The notes beneath the pieces were generated by a model, which saw only the letters and a list, made by a program, of their open reading frames with translations, made no database searches and was not told where the DNA came from. Positions 1 through 8,946 of a stretch of DNA of 64,000 bases are shown one piece after another. Source of the DNA: Flavobacterium soyae (GTDB lineage: Bacteria > Bacteroidota > Bacteroidia > Flavobacteriales > Flavobacteriaceae); NCBI RefSeq assembly GCF_021245985.1, contig NZ_JAJQXA010000005.1:1-64000 (forward strand), read 5' to 3'. Made by a program: the position numbers and the translations under genes. Position 1 is the stretch's first letter, and the number at the start of each line of letters is the position of its first letter.

Positions 1-294
1 TGCATTCAACAGTCTGGTTTAGAGCCCCTGCCTGAGTAGACCATACAGGAGCCGCTGTATCTTCAATGGTAATAACCTGAGTAAAAGTATCAGAAGTATT
101 GCCGCAGTCGTCTTTTACGGTCCAGGTGTTGGTATAGGTTCCGGCATTTGAGCATCCCTCAGAGGCTGTGAACTGTCCGCTTACTTTTTCAATATTAGAA
201 ACATCAGCATCACATAAATCAGCAGCAGCAGGGAATAAAGCCTGTGCAGCAGCCAGAGCTTCGGCATTGCTGCATTCAACAGTCTGGTTTAGAG
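1..294. repeat. In-frame 270-base coding repeat of the adhesin-like gene
   Basis: The 24 bases at 1-24 are identical to those at 271-294, with similar sequence between the copies, so the unit is 270 bases (90 codons). It encodes an Ig/HYR-like domain with a conserved C-G-N-T core. The array probably continues beyond the left edge. Confidence 0.75.
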
Positions 295-1576
295 ATCCGC
301 TTTGTGTTGTCCAAGCTGGAGCTGTAACGTCTACTACATTTATGGTTTGACTTACAGGAAGTGATGTGTTGTCGCAGGCATCTTTTGCAGTCCATGTTCT
401 GGTTATTGAATATGTACCGGTACAAGAACCAGGATTACTCTGATCTGTATAAGTTAATGATGTTACTGTACCGCTATTGTCAGTTGCTGTAGCTTGAGCA
501 AATACTGGAATTTCCGGACAATTAATTGTAGTAGGATCTGGCAGCGGATCAATTACTGGTTTAATAGAATCTCCACTAGGTATAGTTACAGTCAGCTGTT
601 TAGAACAATTGTTACTGTCAGTTACAGTTACTGTATATGTTCCGGCAGCAACATTATTTAAATCTTTAGTGACTGCACCATTACTCCATAAGTAACTATA
701 GCCGGGAGTTCCGCCTGTAACCCCTAAGGTAATATTAGACGTACCTCCGCCGCAGCTTACTGTTGTATGGGTTTCGCTTAATATCAGTTCCGTAGGCGCG
801 ATTATAGGAAGAATGTATGAATTTGATAAGTTCTGAGAATCAGTGACAGTTAGTTTGGCTGTGTTGTTAGAAGTTGTATAAGTATAAGTTGGGTTTGGTA
901 AGGTTGAATCTGGCGCACCTCCGTCATTTTTAAAATCCCAGGCATAAGTGTATGGGGTTTTACCTCCGTTTGTAGTTGATGTAAAACTAACAGTTATGTT
1001 TGTTCCAACGGTACACGCTTTATAAGTAAACTGAACGGCTAAAGGCTTAGAAATGGTAAAAGTGTTTGTATAGTCACATTGAGAATTGGTGTAAGAACTG
1101 CAGGTATAATTTGGACCAGGATCATTATTTTTATTTGTTTTCCAGGCAATAATAGTATTTTCCAGGCTTAATTCATCACCACAAGTCCAATTGAACGGAC
1201 CGTATATTAACTTTTTATTGCTTCCGGGAACTATGTCACCTAATAAAACATTCAAAAAAGTAGTAACACCATTTATCTGTAAATCTGAGTTTAACCTTGC
1301 ATAATGAATACTGGAACTCGAATTTGAAGAATAATTAAGATAGATATATACCTGCTGTACCTGTCCAATTGTACAAGTGGTATTAGTTATAGGCGTTCCA
1401 TTTACATTAGACAGACTAAGAAATACATCCGTCAATGTGTAATTGTTTGATGTACAGCTATAACCGCAGGTTCTTAAATCTACTTGTGAAAACGATAAAT
1501 GGATATTAAATATTAGAATTAACGTTATGAGAACGTTCTTAATATTAATATTTTTAAAAGAAGTAATGTTTTTCAT
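1..1576 (-). CDS. Large secreted repeat protein (PKD/HYR-like), N-terminal part, runs off the left edge
   Basis: The minus strand is open without a stop from an ATG at 1576 to the window edge, giving 525 complete codons; the C-terminus lies outside. The first 30 or so residues look like a signal peptide (basic start, a stretch rich in Ile and Leu, then FSQ). A Cys-containing N-terminal domain of about 200 residues follows. A PKD-like module lies near 840-1030, and then come Ig-like repeats with the pattern TWTVKDxCGNT. The sequence at 1-24 recurs at 271-294, so the last repeats have a period of 270 bases or 90 residues. In Flavobacteriia such proteins are usually surface adhesins or gliding-associated proteins with a type IX sorting domain at the C-terminus, but that end is not visible here. 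Substrate or partner cannot be told. Confidence 0.8.
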   Translation of the reverse strand, partial: MKNITSFKNINIKNVLITLILIFNIHLSFSQVDLRTCGYSCTSNNYTLTDVFLSLSNVNGTPITNTTCTIGQVQQVYIYLNYSSNSSSSIHYARLNSDLQINGVTTFLNVLLGDIVPGSNKKLIYGPFNWTCGDELSLENTIIAWKTNKNNDPGPNYTCSSYTNSQCDYTNTFTISKPLAVQFTYKACTVGTNITVSFTSTTNGGKTPYTYAWDFKNDGGAPDSTLPNPTYTYTTSNNTAKLTVTDSQNLSNSYILPIIAPTELILSETHTTVSCGGGTSNITLGVTGGTPGYSYLWSNGAVTKDLNNVAAGTYTVTVTDSNNCSKQLTVTIPSGDSIKPVIDPLPDPTTINCPEIPVFAQATATDNSGTVTSLTYTDQSNPGSCTGTYSITRTWTAKDACDNTSLPVSQTINVVDVTAPAWTTQSGSLNQTVECSNAEALAAAQALFPAAADLCDADVSNIEKVSGQFTASEGCSNAGTYTNTWTVKDDCGNTSDTFTQVITIEDTAAPVWSTQAGALNQTVEC

Positions 1577-2406
1577 AATCTCTAATTTTTAAACTTTAAT
1601 ACTTTTACTTTAAGATTCTTAGAGGGTATAGTCACTTTTAACGGACTATGATTGTTTAATGGTAATTAGGTAAATCGACTATAGAATTGATTTAGAAATA
1701 ATGGTGATGTAAAAAACTTAATTTGATTCTTTTGTTTCCGAAATGTTTAACTTAACGGTTAATAGATCTTTTAAGAGATGGAGAATAAGTCCTATTTTAT
1801 TGTTTTAACGGACAAATAGTACATTAAATCACATCTTGCGCCCTGATAAAAAAATAACTTACAATTTTGATAATTTTACCACTTCACAGAAAGTAGGTTT
1901 TTGATTATTATAAGTTGTTTTGTTGTTTGTTATATTTTTGACATTTTAACAGAATCAAAGTTATATTAGAGTTTTTCTATTTGATTTTTTTTATCTGTAA
2001 CTAACCTAAAAACTCGTTTAACTGCTCTTTTTTTATTAAAAATTGGCTCAAAAAAACATTTTTTTGACAGGTTTGACGAAAAATTAATACTGATTTTTCC
2101 CTGCTTTTTGATAAAAACAATGTTACTTAATCGGTATTAAATGGTTAATGATTAATTATTTGGTTAATTTATTGCCAAATTCAAAATGTCGACAAAATGC
2201 ATTTTTAATAGACGAAGTACATTTTTTTTATAAATGGAAAAATCAATTTTTTTGTATTGTTAAAATTTTGAGAATAATTTATTCTTGTTAAAATTTTCAT
2301 TTAATGTTAACAGAAATAAAAAAAAGAGAAGTATTAAAATATCTTTTGTAAATTAGAACTTAAATAAAATCGCAGCCATTTTTTGCGGTTTTTAAACCTT
2401 CTGTTT
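1577..2406. other. Long AT-rich divergent intergenic region without a gene
   Basis: About 830 bases separate the adhesin-like gene (minus) from the sixA-like gene (plus). I find no open frame of useful length, no tRNA and no strong palindrome. A TAACTTTG box on the minus strand at 1963-1956 fits the Bacteroidota -7 consensus TAnnTTTG but lacks a clear upstream TTG. It would leave a leader of several hundred bases for the adhesin-like gene. Confidence 0.5.
2340..2348 (+). promoter_or_regulatory. Possible -7 promoter box for the sixA-ppk1-ppx operon
   Basis: TATCTTTTG lies about 60 bases before the ATG of the sixA-like gene and resembles the Bacteroidota -7 box TAnnTTTG with one extra base. 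No convincing -33 TTG was found at the exact spacing, so this is a weak call. Confidence 0.3.
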
Positions 2407-2892
2407 ATGAAAAATTTAATTTTAATACGTCATGCAAAATCAAGTTGGGAAGCTCCTTTAAAAGATTTCGACAGGCCTTTAATGAAGAAAGGGATTTTGG
2501 ATGCCCACGAAGTTTCGACACATATTTCAAAATATCTTCCTAAGACTTACATTATATGGAGCAGTACAGCTGCACGTGCCTCAGAAACAGCTGTAATTTT
2601 TGCACAAAACATTTCATACCCTATAGAAAGTATCGTTTATAAAGATGATCTTTATACTTTTGATGAAAGACAACTGGAAAAAGTTATCAAATCATGTGAT
2701 AATAGTTTAGAAAGCGTTATTCTTTTTGGACATAACGAGGCTATTACAAATTTTGTTAATAAATTTGGGGATGTTTTTATTGATAATGTCCCGACCTCTG
2801 GCTTTGTTTCATTGCAATTTGATTCAGAAAGCTGGGACTCAATTAATAAAGGCAAAACCAATAAAACATTATTCCCCAAAGACCTAAAATAA
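2407..2892 (+). CDS. sixA: SixA-type phosphohistidine phosphatase
   Basis: A 161-residue protein of the histidine phosphatase superfamily. The RHAKSSW motif at residues 8-14 holds the nucleophilic His, and ILFGHNE in the middle of the protein holds the second His. The short length without an inserted lid fits the SixA branch, which removes phosphate from phosphohistidine in proteins. I chose the ATG at 2407 because the RHG-type strand should start within the first ten residues; an in-frame TTG at 2383 would add eight residues of no obvious value. It is the first gene of an operon with ppk1, whose start codon follows its stop after only five bases. A functional link to polyphosphate is an inference from this position. 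Confidence 0.85.
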   Translation: MKNLILIRHAKSSWEAPLKDFDRPLMKKGILDAHEVSTHISKYLPKTYIIWSSTAARASETAVIFAQNISYPIESIVYKDDLYTFDERQLEKVIKSCDNSLESVILFGHNEAITNFVNKFGDVFIDNVPTSGFVSLQFDSESWDSINKGKTNKTLFPKDLK

Positions 2893-2897
2893 ATCAA

Positions 2898-4976
2898 GTG
2901 TACGAACAGAAATATATCGATAGAGAAAAAAGCTGGTTAGCGTTTAATGCAAGAGTACTTCAGGAAGCCGCAGATAATACGGTTCCGCTTTTAGACAGAC
3001 TTCGTTTTGTTGGAATTTTTTCAAACAATTTAGATGAATTTTTTAGAGTTCGATATGCCGCAATTCGAAGATTGAGCCTTTCCGGAATTTCCGGCGAAAA
3101 ATATTTAGGCGGAGTCTCTGCTCATCAATTAATTAAGGATATTACAGAAATTGTAATTCAGCAGCAATCGGAAAGCTTACGTATTCTGGGAAATATCGAA
3201 GCTGAGCTCGAAGCAGAAAATATATTTATTATAAACGAAGATCAAATCACAGCAAAACAGGAATGTTTTCTAAAGGACTTTTTTATGCAAAAATTAAGTC
3301 CCGAATTAGTTACCATTATTTTGAATGACCTAGCTGTTTTTCCGGTTTTAAAGGATACTTTAGGATATTTAGCCGTGCGTCTGGAATTAAAAAATGACGA
3401 GGTTCGTTACGCTTTAATTGAAATTCCTAAAACCATAAACAGATTTGTCGTGCTTCCTTCTGAAGATGATAAACAGTACGTAATTTTAATTGATGATGTT
3501 ATTCGTTATAAACTAAAAAACATCTTTAATATATTCGATTATAAAAGTGTTTCGGCACACATGATCAAAATTACGCGCGATGCACAGTTAGATATAGATA
3601 GTGATTTGAGCAAAAGTATGCTGGAAAAAATCGCTTCATCAGTAAAAGACCGCCGAATTGGGGAGCCGGTTCGTTTTATTTATGACAGTTTAATCGAAGA
3701 AGATACTTTGCGTTTCTTTTTAGATAAAATGAAAATTGTTGAAACAGACAGTATAATCCCCGGAGGAAGGTATCACAATCGCCGCGATTATATGAGTTTT
3801 CCAAATTTAGGACGTTACGATTTACTTTATAAGCCTAATGAACCTCTGCCGGTTCCGGGCTTGAGCCTTGACGGAAGTATTTTGGAAAAAATCAACAAAA
3901 AAGACTATTTGCTGCACGCTCCTTATCAATCATTTTCGTACTTGACGAAATTTTTACGTGAAGCTGCTTTAGACCCAAAAGTTACCAGTATCAAAATTAC
4001 GTTATATCGTTTGGCAAAGAACTCACAAATTATTAGTTCATTAATTAATGCAGCTAAAAATGGTAAAAAAGTAGTCGTTCAAATTGAGCTTCAGGCACGT
4101 TTTGACGAAGCTTCGAATATTTCGTATGCAGAACAGATGCAGACTGAAGGTATAGAACTTATTTTTGGAATAAAAGGCCTTAAAGTGCACAGTAAAATAT
4201 GTGTAATCGAAAGAACTGAGGATGGAAAAAATCGTCGTTACGGTTTTATTTCGACAGGAAACTTTAACGAGGCAACGGCTAAAATTTATACTGATGTAAC
4301 ACTTTTTACATGTCATCAGGGAATTTTAAAAGATATTTCAAAAATATTCGAATTCTTTGATATCAATTACAGAATTCACAGATATAAACATTTAATCATT
4401 TCGCCGCATTACACAAGAACAAAATTTGTAAAACTGATAGATCGTGAAATTCTTCATGCATTAGCCGGAAGAAAAACATTTATCAAATTAAAAATGAATA
4501 GCTTATCAGATTTTAAAATGATCGATAAACTATATGAAGCTAGTAATGCAGGAGTAAAAATTCAGCTTCAGGTAAGAGGGATTTGTTCACTGATTCCGGG
4601 AATTCCGGGAATGAGCGAAAATATTGAAGCCATAAGTATTGTCGATAATTACCTGGAACATTCAAGAATATACATTTTTGGAAATGCAGGTCTAAACGAG
4701 GTTTATATTTCCTCAGCTGATTTCATGACAAGAAACCTTGACGGAAGAGTAGAAGTAACATGTCCGGTTTACGATCATGAAATCAAAAAAGAATTAATAG
4801 ACAATTTCAATATTGCATGGAAAGGAAATGTAAAAGTAAGATATCATTCATACAAATTAGATAATAAATATAAACCTCGAAATCATCATGCCCCATTTAG
4901 AGCACAATTTGAAACCTATAAGTATTATCAAGATAAAATTGCGGTACAAGAAGAGGCTCCTGAAAAAGTAAACTAA
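2898..4976 (+). CDS. ppk1: Polyphosphate kinase 1
   Basis: A 692-residue enzyme that polymerises the terminal phosphate of ATP into polyphosphate, reversibly. The order of domains is that of PPK1: an N-terminal helical domain (YIDREKSWLAFNARVL at the start), a head domain, then two phospholipase-D-like catalytic domains. The expected phospho-acceptor is H431 in KVHSKICV, and the second catalytic His is H588 in LEHSRIYIF; both match the positions known from the E. coli enzyme closely. The STGNFNEATAKIYTDVTLFT segment follows the first His. Start is GTG at 2898, since no ATG precedes the conserved N-terminus. The gene is tightly spaced after sixA and is followed 29 bases later by ppx, so synthesis and degradation of polyphosphate are encoded together. 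Confidence 0.97.
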   Translation: MYEQKYIDREKSWLAFNARVLQEAADNTVPLLDRLRFVGIFSNNLDEFFRVRYAAIRRLSLSGISGEKYLGGVSAHQLIKDITEIVIQQQSESLRILGNIEAELEAENIFIINEDQITAKQECFLKDFFMQKLSPELVTIILNDLAVFPVLKDTLGYLAVRLELKNDEVRYALIEIPKTINRFVVLPSEDDKQYVILIDDVIRYKLKNIFNIFDYKSVSAHMIKITRDAQLDIDSDLSKSMLEKIASSVKDRRIGEPVRFIYDSLIEEDTLRFFLDKMKIVETDSIIPGGRYHNRRDYMSFPNLGRYDLLYKPNEPLPVPGLSLDGSILEKINKKDYLLHAPYQSFSYLTKFLREAALDPKVTSIKITLYRLAKNSQIISSLINAAKNGKKVVVQIELQARFDEASNISYAEQMQTEGIELIFGIKGLKVHSKICVIERTEDGKNRRYGFISTGNFNEATAKIYTDVTLFTCHQGILKDISKIFEFFDINYRIHRYKHLIISPHYTRTKFVKLIDREILHALAGRKTFIKLKMNSLSDFKMIDKLYEASNAGVKIQLQVRGICSLIPGIPGMSENIEAISIVDNYLEHSRIYIFGNAGLNEVYISSADFMTRNLDGRVEVTCPVYDHEIKKELIDNFNIAWKGNVKVRYHSYKLDNKYKPRNHHAPFRAQFETYKYYQDKIAVQEEAPEKVN

Positions 4977-5005
4977 ATAATTAAAATTCAATTACAAATC
5001 ATAAA

Positions 5006-5902
5006 GTGAGCATGATTAATATAAGGAAATTTGCTGCAATAGATATTGGGTCAAACGCCATGAGGCTTCTGATATCGAATGTTGTAGAACAAGAAGGAAA
5101 AGAACCTCAGTTTAATAAAAGTTCACTTGTTCGTGTTCCAATACGTTTGGGACAAGACGCCTTTACAGTAGGTGAAATTTCGCCAGAAAATATAGATCGA
5201 ATGGTTGATGCCATGAAAGCATTTAACCTTTTGATGAAAGTACATAAAGTAGAACGTTATATGGCATTTGCAACTTCGGCAATGCGGGAAGCTTATAATG
5301 CAAAAGAAGTTGTAGCTTTAATCAAGAAAAAAGCCGACATTAAAATTGAAATTATTGATGGTAAAAAAGAAGCCGCAATTATTGCTTCTACTGATTTACA
5401 TCATTTATTAAAAACAGACGAGACGTATCTTTTTGTAGATGTTGGTGGTGGAAGTACTGAATTTACTTTGTTCTCTGACGGAAAAATGATCAGTTCAAGA
5501 TCATTTAAGGCCGGAACCGTTCGTTTACTTAATAATATGGTTCACGATGTAGTTTGGGATGAAATCGAAAAATGGATTAAAACCAATACAGCAGATTATG
5601 ACGAAGTTACCTTAATTGGTTCTGGAGGAAATATCAATAAACTGTTTAAAATGTCTGGAAAACAGCAGGAAAAACCACTTTCATACATTTACATCAATTC
5701 TCAATATGCCTTTTTAAATTCATTGACTTACGAACAAAGAATTGCTGAATTAGGTTTAAACTCTGATCGTGCCGACGTAATTATTCACGCAACACGCATT
5801 TATCTTAATGCAATGAAATGGAGTGGGGCGCGCCAGATTTATGTTCCTAAAATTGGACTTTCTGACGGAATCGTAAAAGCGATGTATTACGGTAAAATTT
5901 AA
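5006..5902 (+). CDS. ppx: Exopolyphosphatase / guanosine pentaphosphatase family (Ppx/GppA)
   Basis: A 298-residue protein with the actin-like ASKHA fold of Ppx/GppA: phosphate-1 motif AAIDIGSNAMRLL at residues 10-22, phosphate-2 motif VDVGGGSTEF at 144-153, and a KEAAII segment between them. Members remove terminal phosphates from polyphosphate or convert pppGpp to ppGpp. The length equals the catalytic half only; the C-terminal HD-like domain of longer Ppx proteins is absent, as is common in Bacteroidota. GTG at 5006 is taken as start, with ATG at 5012 a close alternative. The place behind ppk1 favours the polyphosphatase role. Confidence 0.93.
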   Translation: MSMINIRKFAAIDIGSNAMRLLISNVVEQEGKEPQFNKSSLVRVPIRLGQDAFTVGEISPENIDRMVDAMKAFNLLMKVHKVERYMAFATSAMREAYNAKEVVALIKKKADIKIEIIDGKKEAAIIASTDLHHLLKTDETYLFVDVGGGSTEFTLFSDGKMISSRSFKAGTVRLLNNMVHDVVWDEIEKWIKTNTADYDEVTLIGSGGNINKLFKMSGKQQEKPLSYIYINSQYAFLNSLTYEQRIAELGLNSDRADVIIHATRIYLNAMKWSGARQIYVPKIGLSDGIVKAMYYGKI

Positions 5903-5909
5903 GATTTTT

Positions 5910-5994
5910 TGAGCCGCAAATTACACGAATTTCTACGAATTTTTCCGCAAAAGAGTTGAAATTAATTCATGGAAATTCGTGTAATTCGCGGCAA
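5910..5994. repeat. Palindromic intergenic element between convergent ppx and dnaX
   Basis: Arms at 5913-5933 and 5972-5992 pair over 21 bases with one mismatch (start GCCGCAAATTACACG). It lies exactly between two converging genes and could serve as a bidirectional terminator. The sequence type resembles the dispersed palindromic repeats of Flavobacterium genomes. Confidence 0.75.
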
Positions 5995-6004
5995 AAAAAA
6001 CATA

Positions 6005-7764
6005 TTAACTAGGTAAATCCAACCCAAATGTAGAACGCAAAAGTTCAATGTTTGGATTGATTTCATGCAGACGATTGTACCTGTCCTGATCGTTGAAACT
6101 TCTTTTAGCTTCAACTTTTTCATTTACAATTACTTCAATTGTAATATCATGATTGTGCAGGTGACCTCTTAAATGCCCTAAAAGCGCATTCATCTGACTT
6201 TCGAATTCTAGCTTAGAACCTTCGTTTGGAAGTTCGTAAGTGATGTTGGTTCCATTTAAAACAGGATCGTTGATTAATAAGATCGATTCCATGATCTTTA
6301 AACCTTTTTGACCTAAACGTTCTGCATATTTATTCCACTGCACAAGCATTTCAGTTTCTGTAAATTCTTCGGTAGGCAAAACAGATGTAGGTTTAACGTA
6401 AGATTTACTGCTTTGTTCTAATTCTTTTTTCTTGCGGATACTCGCCAAAGAAAATGCAGAAACTTTAGGTTCACCGCCAATTTCAGCCCTTGGAATTTCA
6501 GGAATTTCAACTTTTGGAGTTTCTGTAACAGGAGTTTGCGTTGTAGTATTTACATCAGAATTGCCATTGTCATTTTGATTGCCATTGATTTTTTCTTCTG
6601 TTTGATTTTCGACTTTCGACTTTGGACTTTGGACTTCAACAATAGAAAAACTTCCGTTTTTAAAATAAGCAGGCGGAATTATGAATTGCTCAGCTTTTTT
6701 TTTTCTCCATCAAAGTTGATAGAGGCTAATTGCATCAAACATAATTCGACTAAAAGACGCTGATTCTGACTCAGTTTATATTTTAAATCGCAGTCGTTTG
6801 CAATGTCAATCCCTTTCAATAAAAATTCCTGAGAACATTTTTGAGACTGAACGCCATACATTTGCTGTGCCTGTTCACCAACTTCTAATAAAGCAATAGT
6901 TGCAGGAGTTTTGCTCACTAACAAATCTCTAAAATGAGACGCTAATCCGGCAATAAAATGATGTCCGTCAAAACCTTTAGAAAGGATATCGTTGTAGGCA
7001 ATTAAAAGATCCGGAATTTTATTTTCCAGGATCAAATCTGTAACAGTGATATAAGTTTCGTAATCTAAAACATTTAGATTTTCTGTTACAGCCTGACGTG
7101 TTAAGTTAGTTCCGCAATACGAAACCACACGGTCAAAAATAGATAAAGCATCACGCATGGCACCATCTGCTTTTTGAGCAATAATGTGCAAAGCATCATC
7201 TTCAAAATTGATTCCTTGACTTTGAGCAACATCAGCTAAATGTTCTTTAGCATCTTTTACGGTAATTCTTTTGAAATCAAATATCTGACAACGAGATAAA
7301 ATCGTTGGAATGATTTTGTGTTTTTCTGTTGTAGCTAAAATAAAAATAGCATGTTTTGGCGGTTCTTCTAATGTTTTAAGAAAAGCATTAAAAGCAGCCG
7401 AAGACAACATATGAACCTCGTCAATAATATATACTTTATATTGTCCGGTTTGAGGCGGGATTCGAACCTGATCAATAAGGTTACGAATATCATCAACCGA
7501 GTTGTTTGAAGCAGCATCTAACTCAAAAACGTTAAAAGCAAAATCCTCAGTTGGATCATCATACCCGGGCTGGTTTATTTTACGGGCCAGAATACGGGCG
7601 CAGGTAGTTTTTCCAACTCCACGCGGTCCGGTGAATAAAAGAGCAGAAGCAAGGTGATTGCTGTCAATAGCATTCAACAACGTGTTGGTAATGGCTTTCT
7701 GCCCCACAACATCCTTAAAGGTCTGCGGGCGGTATTTACGAGCCGATACTACAAATTGTTCCAT
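6005..7764 (-). CDS. dnaX: DNA polymerase III subunit gamma/tau, with a -1 shift at an A10 run
   Basis: The clamp-loader ATPase. Zero frame from ATG 7764 gives 361 residues: Walker A GPRGVGKTT at 46-54, DEVHMLS at 115-121, sensor-type TTEKHK and LSRC segments. It then ends at a TAA six codons past a run of ten A (6704-6695 on the minus strand). The -1 frame after that run stays open to 6005, adding 229 residues: a Pro/Thr/Asn-rich linker and a C-terminal domain ending in LDLPS, for a total of about 585 residues, the normal gamma/tau length in this phylum. The zinc-binding cysteines of E. coli gamma are absent. So either slippage makes both a short and a long form, as known for dnaX in E. coli and Thermus, or the run carries a sequencing error or indel. 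Confidence 0.9.
6695..6704 (-). promoter_or_regulatory. dnaX: A10 slippery run in dnaX, candidate programmed frameshift site
   Basis: On the coding strand GGAG is followed by ten A and then GCTGAGC. Zero frame reads E-K-K-K-L-S-N-S-stop; a -1 slip reads E-K-K-K-A-E-Q-F and opens the long C-terminal extension. I see no strong hairpin just downstream, which fits transcriptional slippage on A-runs (Thermus type) better than a pseudoknot- or hairpin-aided ribosomal shift. Confidence 0.6.
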
Positions 7765-8173
7765 ATTCTTTTTTATTCGATAGCAAATATAGTCTGAAAA
7801 TTACCAAATCACAAATATGAAAATCATAAATATTAGAGAAGATTTTGAGTGCTTTGAGTTTGTGAAAGTAAGGTTTTTTAATTTCATTTTATAAACATGA
7901 TTTTTATACTTTTACTAGAAAGTTTAACCTTAATAAGCACCTAAAAATCATCTCGAAAGTTTAAAATCAAAAAGAAAAAGGACTAAATATATTTGACCAA
8001 TAAAGCAGTCAATGATTAGTAGATTAATTGTAGAAATTTCAACGTTTATGTCATTTCGACGAAAAGAGAAATCGCACCAGAAACTCCGCATAGTTTGTCT
8101 TCAATCTTTGTCGAATTACGAGTGTGATTTCTCCTTTCGTCGAAATGACAAAACTGGATGTAATCATTAAAAA
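7765..8173. other. Gene-free stretch upstream of dnaX containing one dispersed hairpin element
   Basis: Apart from the inverted repeat at 8050-8149 I see nothing codable here. It holds the promoter region of dnaX (minus) and the 3' side of the small gene at 8174-8467. Confidence 0.5.
8050..8149. repeat. Dispersed hairpin repeat, copy A
   Basis: Arms 8050-8073 and 8126-8149 pair (outer part GTCATTTCGACGAAA with TTTCGTCGAAATGAC, one interrupted segment). The loop carries the core caatctttgtcgaattacgag. A second copy with the same core but different arms is at 21187-21284. Confidence 0.8.
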
Positions 8174-8467
8174 TTACCTTCCCCTAATACTTAAATCAAA
8201 TAAAAATTTGGCAGTTTCCTGATCTGAATCGGCGGAAAAACCTGCTACATAAACGCCCTTTTTACCGTTTACGGACTTAATTCCGTATACAACTGCCTCA
8301 TCGCCGGGGTCAGATTCCCCTTCGTATCGATACACATGAACAATTTCAAATTTCTCAGGATTCTTTTTAATCATGTCTGCATTTCGATTAAAATCACAAG
8401 TAAATCCTTTCTCATTCAATTGATCTAAAGCCTTTGAAACAGTTGCGTAATGATACATTCTTTTCAT
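8174..8467 (-). CDS. Small conserved protein of unknown function
   Basis: A 97-residue soluble protein. It starts with [20 protein letters not shown] and contains the stretch [19 protein letters not shown], followed by a C-terminal G-V-Y-V-x-G-F segment. I recognise it as a small family common in Flavobacteriia that is often named phosphoribosylpyrophosphate synthetase in databases. It has none of the PRPP synthetase motifs, so I regard that name as unsupported. ATG at 8467 was chosen; ATG three codons later is possible. It stands alone, divergent from the RNase P RNA gene. Confidence 0.75.
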   Translation of the reverse strand: MKRMYHYATVSKALDQLNEKGFTCDFNRNADMIKKNPEKFEIVHVYRYEGESDPGDEAVVYGIKSVNGKKGVYVAGFSADSDQETAKFLFDLSIRGR

Positions 8468-8562
8468 AATAAACTAAATTTAAAAATTACGGAATTTTAA
8501 AGATAACTATTTTAAAATTAAAATGTTACGAAAATTAAATGAAATTCAGAAATTTAAAATCA

Positions 8563-8592
8563 TTATTCTTAGTCTATAAAGTGTTACTTTTG
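8563..8592 (+). promoter_or_regulatory. Promoter of rnpB
   Basis: The -7 box TACTTTTG at 8585-8592 matches the Bacteroidota consensus TAnnTTTG and ends five bases before the predicted RNA start. A TTA triplet at 8563-8565 lies 19 bases upstream at the place of the -33 TTG. Confidence 0.7.
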
Positions 8593-8596
8593 CAGC

Positions 8597-8908
8597 GCAG
8601 ACCGCCTTATCGCTGTTCCGATTCATCGGAAGAGAGGAAAGTCCGGACACCACAGAGAAGCATAGCGGGTAACGCCCGTCGGTCCCGATCTCGATCGGGA
8701 TTAGGACAAGTGCAGCAGAAAGTATGTACAGGTAATGCTGTAGTGAAACCAGGTAAACTCTATGCGGTGAAATACCAAGTATATCAGCATTTAAGGGCTT
8801 CTCGTCCGTTGTTGAAGGGTAGGTAGCTTGAGTTTCGCAGTAATGCGGAATCTAGATAAATGATAAGGCCTTGATTTATCAGGGACAGAATCCGGCTTAT
8901 AGGTCTGC
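8597..8908 (+). ncRNA. rnpB: RNase P RNA (class A)
   Basis: The catalytic RNA of RNase P, which matures tRNA 5' ends. Visible hallmarks: the P1 strands GCAGACC at 8597-8603 and GGTCTGC at 8902-8908, the conserved GAGGAAAGTCCGG near 8633-8645, the CAGAAAGT...ACAG region near 8715-8731, the GTGAAACCAGGTAAACTC block near 8743, and the closing ACAGAATCCGGCTTAT. Length of about 312 bases is typical. A run of T directly after P1 (8909-8915) serves as the terminator tail. Any plus-strand open frame across it is accidental. Confidence 0.95.
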
Positions 8909-8946
8909 TTTTTTTATATATTTGTGAAAGACTCTAATCTATCTTG

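Noticed and set aside
6005..6448. Separate 147-residue gene
   Set aside because: It is the C-terminal part of dnaX in the -1 frame; the region upstream of its ATG stays open to the A10 run and continues the dnaX product.
8539..8826. Plus-strand open frame of 95 codons
   Set aside because: It lies across the RNase P RNA, whose conserved motifs are clear; the frame is accidental.
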